A stretch of 5,941 nt of DNA. Origin: Oscillospiraceae bacterium. GTDB taxonomy: Bacteria > Bacillota > Clostridia > Oscillospirales > Ruminococcaceae. The position numbers and the translations under genes were made by a program. The notes under the pieces were generated by a model. It did not search any database and was not told the origin of the DNA. It worked only from the letters and a program-made list of their open reading frames with translations. The DNA lies in the NCBI GenBank assembly GCA_019420135.1, contig JAHZHS010000034.1:9868-15808 (forward strand). The letters run 5' to 3'. Of the stretch, positions 1-5,431 are shown piece after piece. Within the stretch, counting starts at the first letter, position 1. Every line of letters starts with the position of its first letter.

Positions 1-4
1 TTTT

Positions 5-33
5 TTGCGCCGGGGCGGCGGATGGGATATAAT
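5..33 (+). promoter_or_regulatory. Sigma-A type promoter of the two-component operon
   Basis: A perfect TATAAT lies at 28-33, with TTGCGC at 5-10 exactly 17 bp upstream (the TTG core matches the -35 consensus, the rest does not). Transcription would begin near position 40, giving a leader of about 120 nt before the response regulator start codon. It is the only strong -10 hexamer upstream of the operon. The window begins only four bases before the -35, so upstream activator sites cannot be judged. Confidence 0.65.
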
Positions 34-77
34 AGAGAAGCAATAGGATTTTCCGGGGCAGGGGGCCGCCCGGATGT

Positions 78-94
78 TACAACCCGGATACAAC
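78..94 (+). repeat. 11-bp-spaced direct repeat TACAAC-N5-TACAAC, possible regulator binding site
   Basis: TACAAC occurs at 78-83 and again at 89-94, start to start 11 bp, inside the slightly longer repeat CGGATgtTACAAC (71-83) / CGGATACAAC (85-94). OmpR/PhoB-family regulators typically bind tandem half-sites spaced by about one helical turn, and the first gene downstream encodes such a regulator, so autoregulation is a reasonable inference. The repeat sits downstream of the apparent transcription start, so it would act as a roadblock or serve a second, unseen promoter. Chance is not excluded. Confidence 0.35.
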
Positions 95-144
95 TTGGTG
101 ATAAGCTCTCAATGGAAAGTTATCGTCATCACCCTGCCAGGAGG

Positions 145-151
145 AAAGGAG
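145..151 (+). promoter_or_regulatory. Ribosome binding site of the response regulator
   Basis: AAAGGAG at 145-151 lies 10 nt before the ATG at 162, within a longer purine stretch that also holds AGGAGG at 139-144. It supports the ATG at 162, from which the receiver domain begins immediately with its first beta strand. Confidence 0.7.
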
Positions 152-161
152 CCGCCCTGCC

Positions 162-827
162 ATGAACCGTATACTGATCGTTGAGGATGAAACCAACATT
201 GCCCGCCTGATCGAGATGAGCCTCTCCCGGGCGGGATATTCCTGTACCGTCCTCAACGATGGGATGGCGGCCGCCAACTGCATCGAGGAAAACAGCTTCG
301 ACCTGGCCCTTTTGGACATCATGCTGCCCGGGCTGGACGGCTACGCCCTGCTGGAATACCTGCGCCCCATGGGCACGCCGGTCATCTTCATCACCGCCAA
401 GAGCGCGGTGAAGGACCGGGTGCAGGGACTGCGCCTGGGGGCGGACGACTATCTGGTCAAGCCCTTTGAGATCGAGGAGCTCATGGCCCGGGTGGAGACG
501 GTGCTGCGCCGCACCGGCAAGGGCGGACGGGTGCTCACCGCCTTCGACGTGGAGCTGGATACCGTCTCCCGCACGGTGACGAAAGACGGCAGACCTCTCG
601 ACCTGACCCCCCTGGAGTTCGGATTGCTGGAACAGCTCATGCGCAACCGGGGGGCGGCCCTCTACCGGGATGTGCTGTATGAGCGGGTGTGGGGCGGCGA
701 GATGACCGAGACCCGCACCCTCGACCTGCACATCCAGCGCCTGCGGAAAAAGCTGGGCTGGCAGGACCGCATCGAGACGGTGTACAAGGTGGGATACCGC
801 CTGAAAAAGGAGGAGGAGACTCCGTGA
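162..827 (+). CDS. OmpR/PhoB-family response regulator
   Basis: Cytoplasmic DNA-binding regulator of 221 residues, the normal length for the OmpR family. Residues 1-115 form the receiver domain: acidic pocket Glu8-Asp9, phosphoacceptor Asp52 in the LLDIMLPG segment, switch Thr78, and the conserved Lys100-Pro101 pair. Residues 125-216 form the winged-helix output domain, with the recognition-helix signature TRTLDLHIQRLRKKLG and the terminal wing VYKVGYRL. All catalytic residues are present, so it should be a working phosphorelay output. Its stop codon overlaps the GTG start of the histidine kinase, its evident partner. Start choice rests on the AAAGGAG site 10 nt upstream and on domain completeness. 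The target genes cannot be read from the sequence. The tandem repeat in its own leader hints at autoregulation. No gene symbol is given because subfamily members look alike. Confidence 0.96.
   Translation: MNRILIVEDETNIARLIEMSLSRAGYSCTVLNDGMAAANCIEENSFDLALLDIMLPGLDGYALLEYLRPMGTPVIFITAKSAVKDRVQGLRLGADDYLVKPFEIEELMARVETVLRRTGKGGRVLTAFDVELDTVSRTVTKDGRPLDLTPLEFGLLEQLMRNRGAALYRDVLYERVWGGEMTETRTLDLHIQRLRKKLGWQDRIETVYKVGYRLKKEEETP
807..816 (+). promoter_or_regulatory. Ribosome binding site that fixes the kinase GTG start
   Basis: The run AAGGAGGAGG at 807-816, inside the last codons of the response regulator, ends 7 nt before the GTG at 824. It explains why that GTG, rather than the earlier in-frame ATG at 689 within the regulator gene, is the kinase start. 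The GTG overlaps the regulator TGA (GTGA), the classic arrangement for translational coupling. Confidence 0.7.
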
Positions 828-2230
828 AATTTGCCCAGAAGCTGGGGTGCGCCATGATGCTGGTGCTGGCGGTGTCCTTCTCGGCGGGGGGGTGCGCCCT
901 GCTCTACGGCGACTTTGCCGACCGCCTGGCCGAGGCCGACACCCAGAACCAGGCCCAGCACTCCCTGGCCTGCTACGCGGTGGAGAGCGAGATCCTCTCG
1001 CTGTACAGCCAGGGGGACGCCATCACCGGGGAGGTGCTGGCCGCCCAGGTAGAGGAACTGTCCTCCACCGCCCCCGAGGGCAGCGCCTTCGCCCTGTGGT
1101 ACCAGAACCAGATGGTGTGGGGGGAGCTGCCGGGGGAGGTCCGGCCCACCGACATGGGCTCCTCCCAGATCCGCTACCTGCGCACCGGGGACACGGTCCG
1201 CGCCCTCTACTGCTCCGACCTGCTGGACGGGGCCCGGCTCTTCTCGGTGTTTGACGTGACCTCGCTGTACGACGCCCGCACCCGCAGCCTGCTGCGGTTT
1301 CTGACCATGGAGGGGGTCGTGCTGGTCTGCGCCGCCGTGGTGGTGGCCCTGCTCAGCCGCCGGATGACAAGGCCCCTGGCCCTCCTCAACCAGGCCAGCG
1401 GGGAGATCGCCGCGGGGGCCTACGACCGCCGCACCGCCGTCCCCGGCAATGACGAGATCGCCCAGCTCAGCCGCAGTTTCGACCACATGGCCGCCGCCGT
1501 GGAGGACAAGGTGGCTCAGCTGGAACTGTCGGTGCAGCAGCGGGACGACTTCATGGGGGCCTTCACCCACGAGCTCAAGACCCCCATGACCAGCATCATC
1601 GGCTATGCGGACATGCTGCGCAGCGTCCACTGCGACCCCGACGAGCAGAAGGAGGCCGCCAACGCCATCTTCCACGAGGCCAGGCGGCTGGAATCTTTGA
1701 GCCGCAAGCTGCTCCAGCTGCTCCACCTCAGCGACGAGGAACTGACTCTGGCCCCCGTCTCGCTGGAACGGGTGGTGGCCGCTGCGGCGGACATGATGGC
1801 TCCCGTCTGCCGCCGGGCGGGGGTGACCCTCCGCCTGCCCCAAAAAACCGGATACACGGTGCAGGGGGACGCCGATCTGCTCATCGACCTTCTCTGCAAC
1901 CTGACCCAGAACGCCGTCAAGGCCAGCCATGAGGGGCAGGTGGTGGAGATCCTCTGCCGCCCCCAGAAGGACGGCGCCCTCCTGCTGGGGGTGGCCGACG
2001 CGGGCATCGGCATCCCCGCCGCGGCCATCAGCCGGGTCACCGAGCCCTTTTACATGGTGGACAAATCCCGTGCCCGCAAGACCGGGGGCAGCGGTCTGGG
2101 GCTGGCTTTGTGCAGCAGCATCGCCCGGGCCCACGGCACCGAACTGCATATCCAGAGCCGGGAGGGCCGGGGCACCTGTGTCACCGTGACCCTGACCCCC
2201 GCCCCGCCCCAAGGAGGTGACACCCCGTGA
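824..2230 (+). CDS. Membrane sensor histidine kinase with HAMP domain
   Basis: Inner-membrane sensor kinase of 468 residues, partner of the regulator just upstream. Domains in order: transmembrane helix 1 (about 8-28); an extracytoplasmic sensor loop of about 130 residues (29-158) matching no family I recognise; transmembrane helix 2 (about 160-178); HAMP linker (179-232); HisKA dimerisation helix with phospho-accepting His249 in FTHELKTPMTS; and a HATPase_c domain with N box (Asn359/Asn363), G1 box DAGIGIP (392-398), F box around Phe409 and G2 box GGSGLGL (421-427). Every catalytic motif is intact. The HELKTP form is typical of kinases paired with OmpR regulators. A longer reading frame extends upstream to 689, but that part overlaps the regulator and is read as a shadow; the GTG at 824 has the ribosome binding site. 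The signal sensed is unknown. The gene overlaps its successor by four bases. Confidence 0.95.
   Translation: MKFAQKLGCAMMLVLAVSFSAGGCALLYGDFADRLAEADTQNQAQHSLACYAVESEILSLYSQGDAITGEVLAAQVEELSSTAPEGSAFALWYQNQMVWGELPGEVRPTDMGSSQIRYLRTGDTVRALYCSDLLDGARLFSVFDVTSLYDARTRSLLRFLTMEGVVLVCAAVVVALLSRRMTRPLALLNQASGEIAAGAYDRRTAVPGNDEIAQLSRSFDHMAAAVEDKVAQLELSVQQRDDFMGAFTHELKTPMTSIIGYADMLRSVHCDPDEQKEAANAIFHEARRLESLSRKLLQLLHLSDEELTLAPVSLERVVAAAADMMAPVCRRAGVTLRLPQKTGYTVQGDADLLIDLLCNLTQNAVKASHEGQVVEILCRPQKDGALLLGVADAGIGIPAAAISRVTEPFYMVDKSRARKTGGSGLGLALCSSIARAHGTELHIQSREGRGTCVTVTLTPAPPQGGDTP
2211..2220 (+). promoter_or_regulatory. Near-perfect Shine-Dalgarno for the exported protein
   Basis: AAGGAGGTGA at 2211-2220 is complementary to the 16S rRNA 3' end over ten bases, with the AGGAGG core ending 9 nt before the GTG at 2227. 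It lies within the last kinase codons. Such a strong site suggests that the third gene is translated at least as well as the regulator and kinase. Confidence 0.75.
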
Positions 2231-4419
2231 AACTGTTCCAATGGAAAAAACGCCCGGCAAAGTCCGGGAAAAATTCTTCCGGACCGGCGCAGACCGGCTC
2301 TTGCGCCCGGACGGAGGATCCCTCCGCCGTCCCCGGCCACGCCCCGTCAAAGGCCCCCCATGCCTCCGACTGGCAGGGACTGCTGGAGCCGGTGGAGGAG
2401 CCCAGGCTCCGGCGGCGGTTTCCCTTCTGGGCGGTGGGGTGCGCCCTGGTCATCGCCCTGGGCATGCTGGCTCCGGCGGCCATGTTTGCCCTCACCGACA
2501 CCGCCTTCTTTTCCAACCGGGAACAGACGGGGGGCGGGTATCAGTCCCTCACCCCCAAGGGCAGCGACTACTACCTGGTGCGGATGCTCCATGAGCGCCG
2601 GGACGCCAACTATGCCAGCAACACCGCCCAGGGCAACGGCCAGGGGGGCTTTTACTACCAGAACACCGGCAGCCTGCCGACGGATTACTCCCTGGCGCCC
2701 AAGGTGGAGCAGGTTCTTTCGGAGTACAGCGACCAGGAGATCCTGAGCACGACCTGGCTGGACCTGTTTTACTACGACCTGGCCGCCGACGATGTCATCC
2801 TGGAGAACAGCCTGTCCGGCACCAGCGACACCCTGGGATTTCTCTCCGTTGCCTGCGACCAGGACGGCATCCGCCGCCTGGGCATCACCATGGAGGCCCA
2901 CACCGGCAAGGTGGTGGAGCTGTTCCTGCGGGTGCCCGGTCCCGATTATGACGACTACCCCGGGGCCCGGCAGATCCTGAACCAGTGGATCGCCCTCAAC
3001 GACCTGGAGGGGCTGGGGGACTGGATCGTGCCCACCGGCACCTGCTGGGAGGACTTCGGCCTGTACAGCGCCCGGGGGGAACTGATGGCCACCTGCTGGC
3101 GGGGAAGCAACGGGACGGATGCCTTCTTCTGGCTGGATCTGCAGCCCTGCACCCCCGAGATGCTGGCCGCGGGGACCTATCCCGCCCCGGCGGAGGAGTC
3201 GGCCATCACCGACGACCTGCTGGACCGGGATACTCTGCGCCAGCCCATCGAGGGGGAGGGAGCGGTCTGGTCGGAGGGGGACACCGGCTATTATCTGGAA
3301 GTCATGCCCGGCGGCGGAGCGCAGGTGCGGTATCTGGACTACCTCTCCAACACCGACGGCTGTGTCTGCAAAAAGTCCGGCTGCACCCACGACAGCACCG
3401 ACTGTCCCGCCTACCTGAGCCCCGAGGAGATGGCCTACAACAGTCCCCGGCTGTTCGGGGCACAGGGCAGTGTCTATCTGGTGTTCTACGGCAACCCGAG
3501 CGTCAGCAGCGAGGACGAGGCCATCGACTTTCTGCTGATGGACGGCCAGCAGCCCACCCAGGAGAACATCGAACGCATGCTGAACACGGGTATCGAGCGC
3601 ATCACCGCCGACGGCCTGGCCCGGGAGGAGCTGTCCCGGCTGCCCGATGACCTGTCGGACTGGTACTGTGTGGCGGTGGAGGGCACCAAAGTCTACTTTG
3701 CCCGGTCGCTGATCTATCAGGAAAGCAAGGAACCGGGGGAACACTATCAGATCCTGGATGTGTCCACCGGCCAGATCACCGAGAGCCCGGCCCTGTTTTT
3801 CCGGTACGAGGAGGTGCTGGGCTGCTACGGCGGCTGCCTGCTGATCCGGCGGCCGCTGGACCCCATGGATATCCTCCACTACTGGAGCCAGGCCATGGGC
3901 ACGGCGGGGCAGAGCACCTCCCAGTCCTGTTATGAGCTGGTGGATCCGGCCACGGGACAGCGGCGGGGCATCTTTACCGGGGAGGCCTCCGGCACCTATC
4001 CCCAGTCCATCCGGCTGTTCGCCGCCCGGGACCGGCTGGTGCTGGTTGGCGGAGCGGGGCGGGTCACCATGATGGGCCTGCGCACCGGGGCAGTGGAGGA
4101 GACCACCCTGCCTGATGTGCTGATGGAGCGGGTGCTGGTGGACCCCATGAGTATGGATTCCCGCATTGCGGAGGACTGCGGCCTGCCGTGGATGCAGTTC
4201 TGTTATGACGACACGGTGTTTTGCTATGACCCCACCACGGGGGATGTCCGCCAGTGCATACTGGAGGGGCCCTGCGTGGTCCGTGCCCTGACCGGGGACG
4301 GCCTGGCGGTGGTGGAAAACCAGAACAGCCCGGTGGTCAGCTCCTATCTGACCTGCCCGCCGGAGGAGCTGTGGCAGAACTCTGCAGCCTTTACCCCCCT
4401 GCTGCCGGTGGACCGGTGA
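2227..4419 (+). CDS. Single-pass exported protein with Cys/His cassette, third gene of the two-component operon
   Basis: A 730-residue protein that I cannot name. Residues 1-64 are hydrophilic and end in RLRRR; residues 66-90 are one hydrophobic helix. By the positive-inside rule the N terminus is cytoplasmic and about 640 residues lie outside. There is no lipobox or cleavage site. Residues 379-393 hold C-x-C-x4-C-x-H-x4-C, a plausible metal site or disulfide knot; from memory, similar C-x-H-x4-C-x-A segments occur in lipoproteins of gut Clostridia. The C-terminal half has recurrent turns of the type D-x-x-TG (514, 576, 620, 671), as in beta-propeller blades, and an earlier HTGKVVEL (225-232). 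About 18 cysteines lie in the exported part. The gene overlaps the kinase stop by GTGA and ends at a terminator, so it is the last gene of the operon. Accessory sensor, or effector under the same control, are both possible. The coding call is firm; the function is not. Confidence 0.85.
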   Translation: MKLFQWKKRPAKSGKNSSGPAQTGSCARTEDPSAVPGHAPSKAPHASDWQGLLEPVEEPRLRRRFPFWAVGCALVIALGMLAPAAMFALTDTAFFSNREQTGGGYQSLTPKGSDYYLVRMLHERRDANYASNTAQGNGQGGFYYQNTGSLPTDYSLAPKVEQVLSEYSDQEILSTTWLDLFYYDLAADDVILENSLSGTSDTLGFLSVACDQDGIRRLGITMEAHTGKVVELFLRVPGPDYDDYPGARQILNQWIALNDLEGLGDWIVPTGTCWEDFGLYSARGELMATCWRGSNGTDAFFWLDLQPCTPEMLAAGTYPAPAEESAITDDLLDRDTLRQPIEGEGAVWSEGDTGYYLEVMPGGGAQVRYLDYLSNTDGCVCKKSGCTHDSTDCPAYLSPEEMAYNSPRLFGAQGSVYLVFYGNPSVSSEDEAIDFLLMDGQQPTQENIERMLNTGIERITADGLAREELSRLPDDLSDWYCVAVEGTKVYFARSLIYQESKEPGEHYQILDVSTGQITESPALFFRYEEVLGCYGGCLLIRRPLDPMDILHYWSQAMGTAGQSTSQSCYELVDPATGQRRGIFTGEASGTYPQSIRLFAARDRLVLVGGAGRVTMMGLRTGAVEETTLPDVLMERVLVDPMSMDSRIAEDCGLPWMQFCYDDTVFCYDPTTGDVRQCILEGPCVVRALTGDGLAVVENQNSPVVSSYLTCPPEELWQNSAAFTPLLPVDR

Positions 4420-4430
4420 ACCGGCACACC
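4407..4430 (+). other. Small imperfect hairpin around the stop codon of the exported protein
   Basis: CCGG at 4413-4416 pairs with CCGG at 4421-4424 across a TGAA loop that contains the stop codon. GGTG at 4407-4410 pairs with CACC at 4427-4430 beyond a 2x2 internal loop. It lies 12 bp before the terminator stem. It may add 3'-end protection or be incidental in GC-rich DNA. Confidence 0.3.
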
Positions 4431-4442
4431 GAAAAGACAGCA

Positions 4443-4474
4443 AAAGAGCCTTCCCTTTTCAGGGAAGGCTCTTT
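4443..4474. terminator. Bidirectional intrinsic terminator between convergent genes
   Basis: A perfect 14-bp stem (4443-4456 with 4461-4474) closes a TTTC tetraloop. On the + strand it ends in CTTTGTGTTGG. On the minus strand the stem runs into TTTTGCTGTCTTTTC, the better T-rich tail. It sits 23 bp after the exported-protein stop and 33 bp after the minus-strand lectin gene stop, so it can serve both transcripts. Confidence 0.88.
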
Positions 4475-4507
4475 GTGTTGGAAATAATGTCAGCCGGGAA
4501 CTCCCGC

Positions 4508-5098
4508 TCACTTTGTCTTGCGGACCCGGGCGGCCGCCTTGCCGGCGGCTTTTCTGGCCCGGGAACCGGTGCCGGTCTGGATGCGGGTGCTCTTGGGGGC
4601 GCGGGTCACCACGGGGGCGGCGGGTTCCTTCTGGAGCAGCTTGTCGGGCACCGGGTCGATGCGCCACAGCTGGTTCTCCCCAAAGACATCCTGCCAGATC
4701 TGGGCCTGGGTGCCGTTGTCCACCCGCATGCCCACCAGGTCGATGACCTTGTCGGCCAGGACGTTGCGCAGCTTGACGCAGCCGTTGGAGGCGGGCATGA
4801 CCTGCCACCGCTGGCTGGCCCCCGACGTCACCGACCACTGATGGACCCAGGTGCCGTTGGCTACGCCGCCCATGGCCAGGTCCATGACCTTGCCGGTGAA
4901 CCGGTTGCGGATGCGGTACTGGCCGTCGGCAGCCACCTCAAAGGACCACTGCTGCCAGGGCTGGCCCTCGTAACTCCAAAGGCGCACAGACGCGCCGTTT
5001 TCGGTGTTGAAATCGGCCACTTCCAGCACGCGGCCGTTGGCCGCTGCGATGGTGTAGTAAGCCCCTTCCCGGATGACGGTTTGTGCGGTTTTTCTCAT
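4508..5098 (-). CDS. Ricin-type beta-trefoil lectin-domain protein with basic C-terminal tail
   Basis: A protein of 196 residues. Residues 10-150 are one beta-trefoil of the ricin B / RICIN type: three homologous repeats, each with an NG-x4/5-W segment (Trp41, Trp88, Trp135) and a Q-x-W motif (Trp51, Trp98, Trp145) at a strict 47-residue spacing. This family usually binds sugars such as galactose or xylan, often as a module attached to a glycosidase or toxin; here no catalytic domain is present. Residues 163-196 form a low-complexity tail rich in Ala, Lys and Arg, with 11 basic and no acidic residues. No signal peptide or membrane helix is visible, so the protein appears to stay in the cytoplasm unless exported another way. 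Start choice: the ATG at 5098 has AAAGGAGG 8 nt upstream; the open frame runs further up to 5428 but would cross the promoter and leader. It is convergent with the operon and divergent from the helicase. Ligand and role are unknown. Confidence 0.9.
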   Translation of the reverse strand: MRKTAQTVIREGAYYTIAAANGRVLEVADFNTENGASVRLWSYEGQPWQQWSFEVAADGQYRIRNRFTGKVMDLAMGGVANGTWVHQWSVTSGASQRWQVMPASNGCVKLRNVLADKVIDLVGMRVDNGTQAQIWQDVFGENQLWRIDPVPDKLLQKEPAAPVVTRAPKSTRIQTGTGSRARKAAGKAAARVRKTK

Positions 5099-5106
5099 GT
5101 GTGATG

Positions 5107-5114
5107 CCTCCTTT
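5107..5114 (-). promoter_or_regulatory. Ribosome binding site of the lectin-domain gene
   Basis: On the minus strand AAAGGAGG ends 8 nt before the ATG at 5098. It decides the start against upstream in-frame candidates and agrees with the point at which the beta-trefoil begins. Confidence 0.8.
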
Positions 5115-5144
5115 GCCGCGGCGTGGCCGGGCTGATTTCCGCGC

Positions 5145-5197
5145 CCTTTCCCCGGCGGAAAGGCCCCCGGCCATGCTTTGCCGGGCCGTTTCCCGGC
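5145..5197 (-). other. Structured leader of the lectin-domain gene
   Basis: Three short stems lie between the promoter and the ribosome binding site. CCTTTCC/GGAAAGG (5145-5151 with 5157-5163) forms a 7-bp hairpin. The GCCGGG at 5180-5185 can pair either with CCCGGC at 5166-5171 or with CCCGGC at 5192-5197, so those two hairpins exclude each other. No known riboswitch class was recognised. GC-rich leaders fold easily, so a regulatory role is only a possibility. Confidence 0.35.
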
Positions 5198-5227
5198 CGC
5201 GGGATGGGCACGTTTGTATCTGGTCTC

Positions 5228-5236
5228 ATTATAGCA
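5228..5236 (-). promoter_or_regulatory. Extended -10 promoter of the lectin-domain gene
   Basis: On the minus strand the sequence reads TGCTATAAT, a perfect -10 with the TG extension. No good -35 lies 16-18 bp upstream (AAAACT at the 17-bp position), which an extended -10 can tolerate. Transcription would begin near 5221, giving a leader of about 120 nt. Confidence 0.6.
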
Positions 5237-5301
5237 TTTCACCAACGCGCAGTTTTGCCAAAATTTGACGGCCCGCCTTGTATATCCCGCGCAAAGCCTG
5301 C

Positions 5302-5330
5302 TTGCCCTGCCGGGAAAATGTTGGTATAAT
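5302..5330 (+). promoter_or_regulatory. Promoter of the DEAD-box helicase
   Basis: TATAAT at 5325-5330 is preceded by TGG (extended -10, TG at 5322-5323) and by TTGCCC at 5302-5307 with a 17-bp spacer. This is the best promoter in the window. The start would lie near 5337, leaving a leader of about 95 nt. Confidence 0.72.
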
Positions 5331-5381
5331 GGTTTGCAGACGACAAATTTTTGATGACAGCAGGCGGTTTTCCCGGAAAAT

Positions 5382-5407
5382 GCGGTGTGCCGCGCCGGGG
5401 CTGCCCG
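5382..5407 (+). other. Tandem small hairpins in the helicase leader
   Basis: GCGG-TGTG-CCGC (5382-5393) and CGGG-GCTG-CCCG (5396-5407) are two back-to-back 4-bp stems with tetraloops, just before the purine-rich AAGGAAAGG at 5409-5417. The latter is the likely ribosome binding site, though its 14-nt distance to the ATG is long. Stems so close to the site could affect initiation, but such short ones are common by chance here. Confidence 0.25.
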
Positions 5408-5431
5408 CAAGGAAAGGCAGACAGACATTCT

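Larger units (their letters stand above)
5099..5431. other. Divergent intergenic region, no gene
   Basis: This 333-bp stretch separates the minus-strand lectin gene from the + strand helicase. It holds the lectin leader (5099 to about 5221), its promoter (5228-5236), a gap of about 65 bp, the helicase promoter (5302-5330) and the helicase leader (about 5337-5431). Open frames crossing it lack codon preference and cross both promoters, so none is called. I saw no tRNA, small-RNA signature or mobile element. Confidence 0.7.

Noticed and set aside
1..6. T6 run at the window start as the tail of an upstream terminator
   Set aside because: The stem that should precede it is outside the window, so it cannot be supported; part of the run is used by the predicted -35.
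98..137. Inverted repeat GATAA/TTATC and GTGAT/ATCAC in the operon leader
   Set aside because: The arms are only five bases, AT-rich and separated by 15 or more bases, and the two pairs are out of register, so chance is the simpler reading.
689..823. Upstream extension of the kinase to the ATG at 689
   Set aside because: It lies inside the regulator gene, translates as Arg/Pro-rich noise and lacks a ribosome binding site. The GTG at 824 has AAGGAGGAGG and starts directly before the first membrane helix.
860..895. Lipoprotein signal (SAGGC) in the kinase N terminus
   Set aside because: Ala rather than Leu/Val/Ile at -3 is a poor lipobox, and the segment is better read as the first transmembrane helix of a two-pass kinase.
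662..2350. A 562-residue open frame on the minus strand opposite the histidine kinase
   Set aside because: It is a shadow of GC-rich coding DNA: low-complexity Gly/His/Val/Gln-rich translation, no domain, no ribosome binding site, and the opposite strand carries a complete kinase.
2347..4443. A 698-residue open frame on the minus strand opposite the exported protein
   Set aside because: Same type of shadow. Its composition is biased and domain-free, and its start lies within the terminator stem. The + strand gene has a strong Shine-Dalgarno and a sensible membrane topology.
4475..5104. A 209-residue + strand open frame across the lectin gene
   Set aside because: It has no recognisable domain, starts directly after the terminator stem, and lies antisense to a clear three-repeat beta-trefoil gene.
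5265..5286. TTGACG (5265-5270) followed by TATATC (5281-5286) as a third + strand promoter
   Set aside because: The spacer is only 10 bp, too short for a sigma-A promoter; no -10 is found at 16-18 bp.
5099..5428. Upstream extension of the lectin protein to position 5428
   Set aside because: It would cross the lectin promoter and leader; the ATG at 5098 has an ideal ribosome binding site and matches the domain start.
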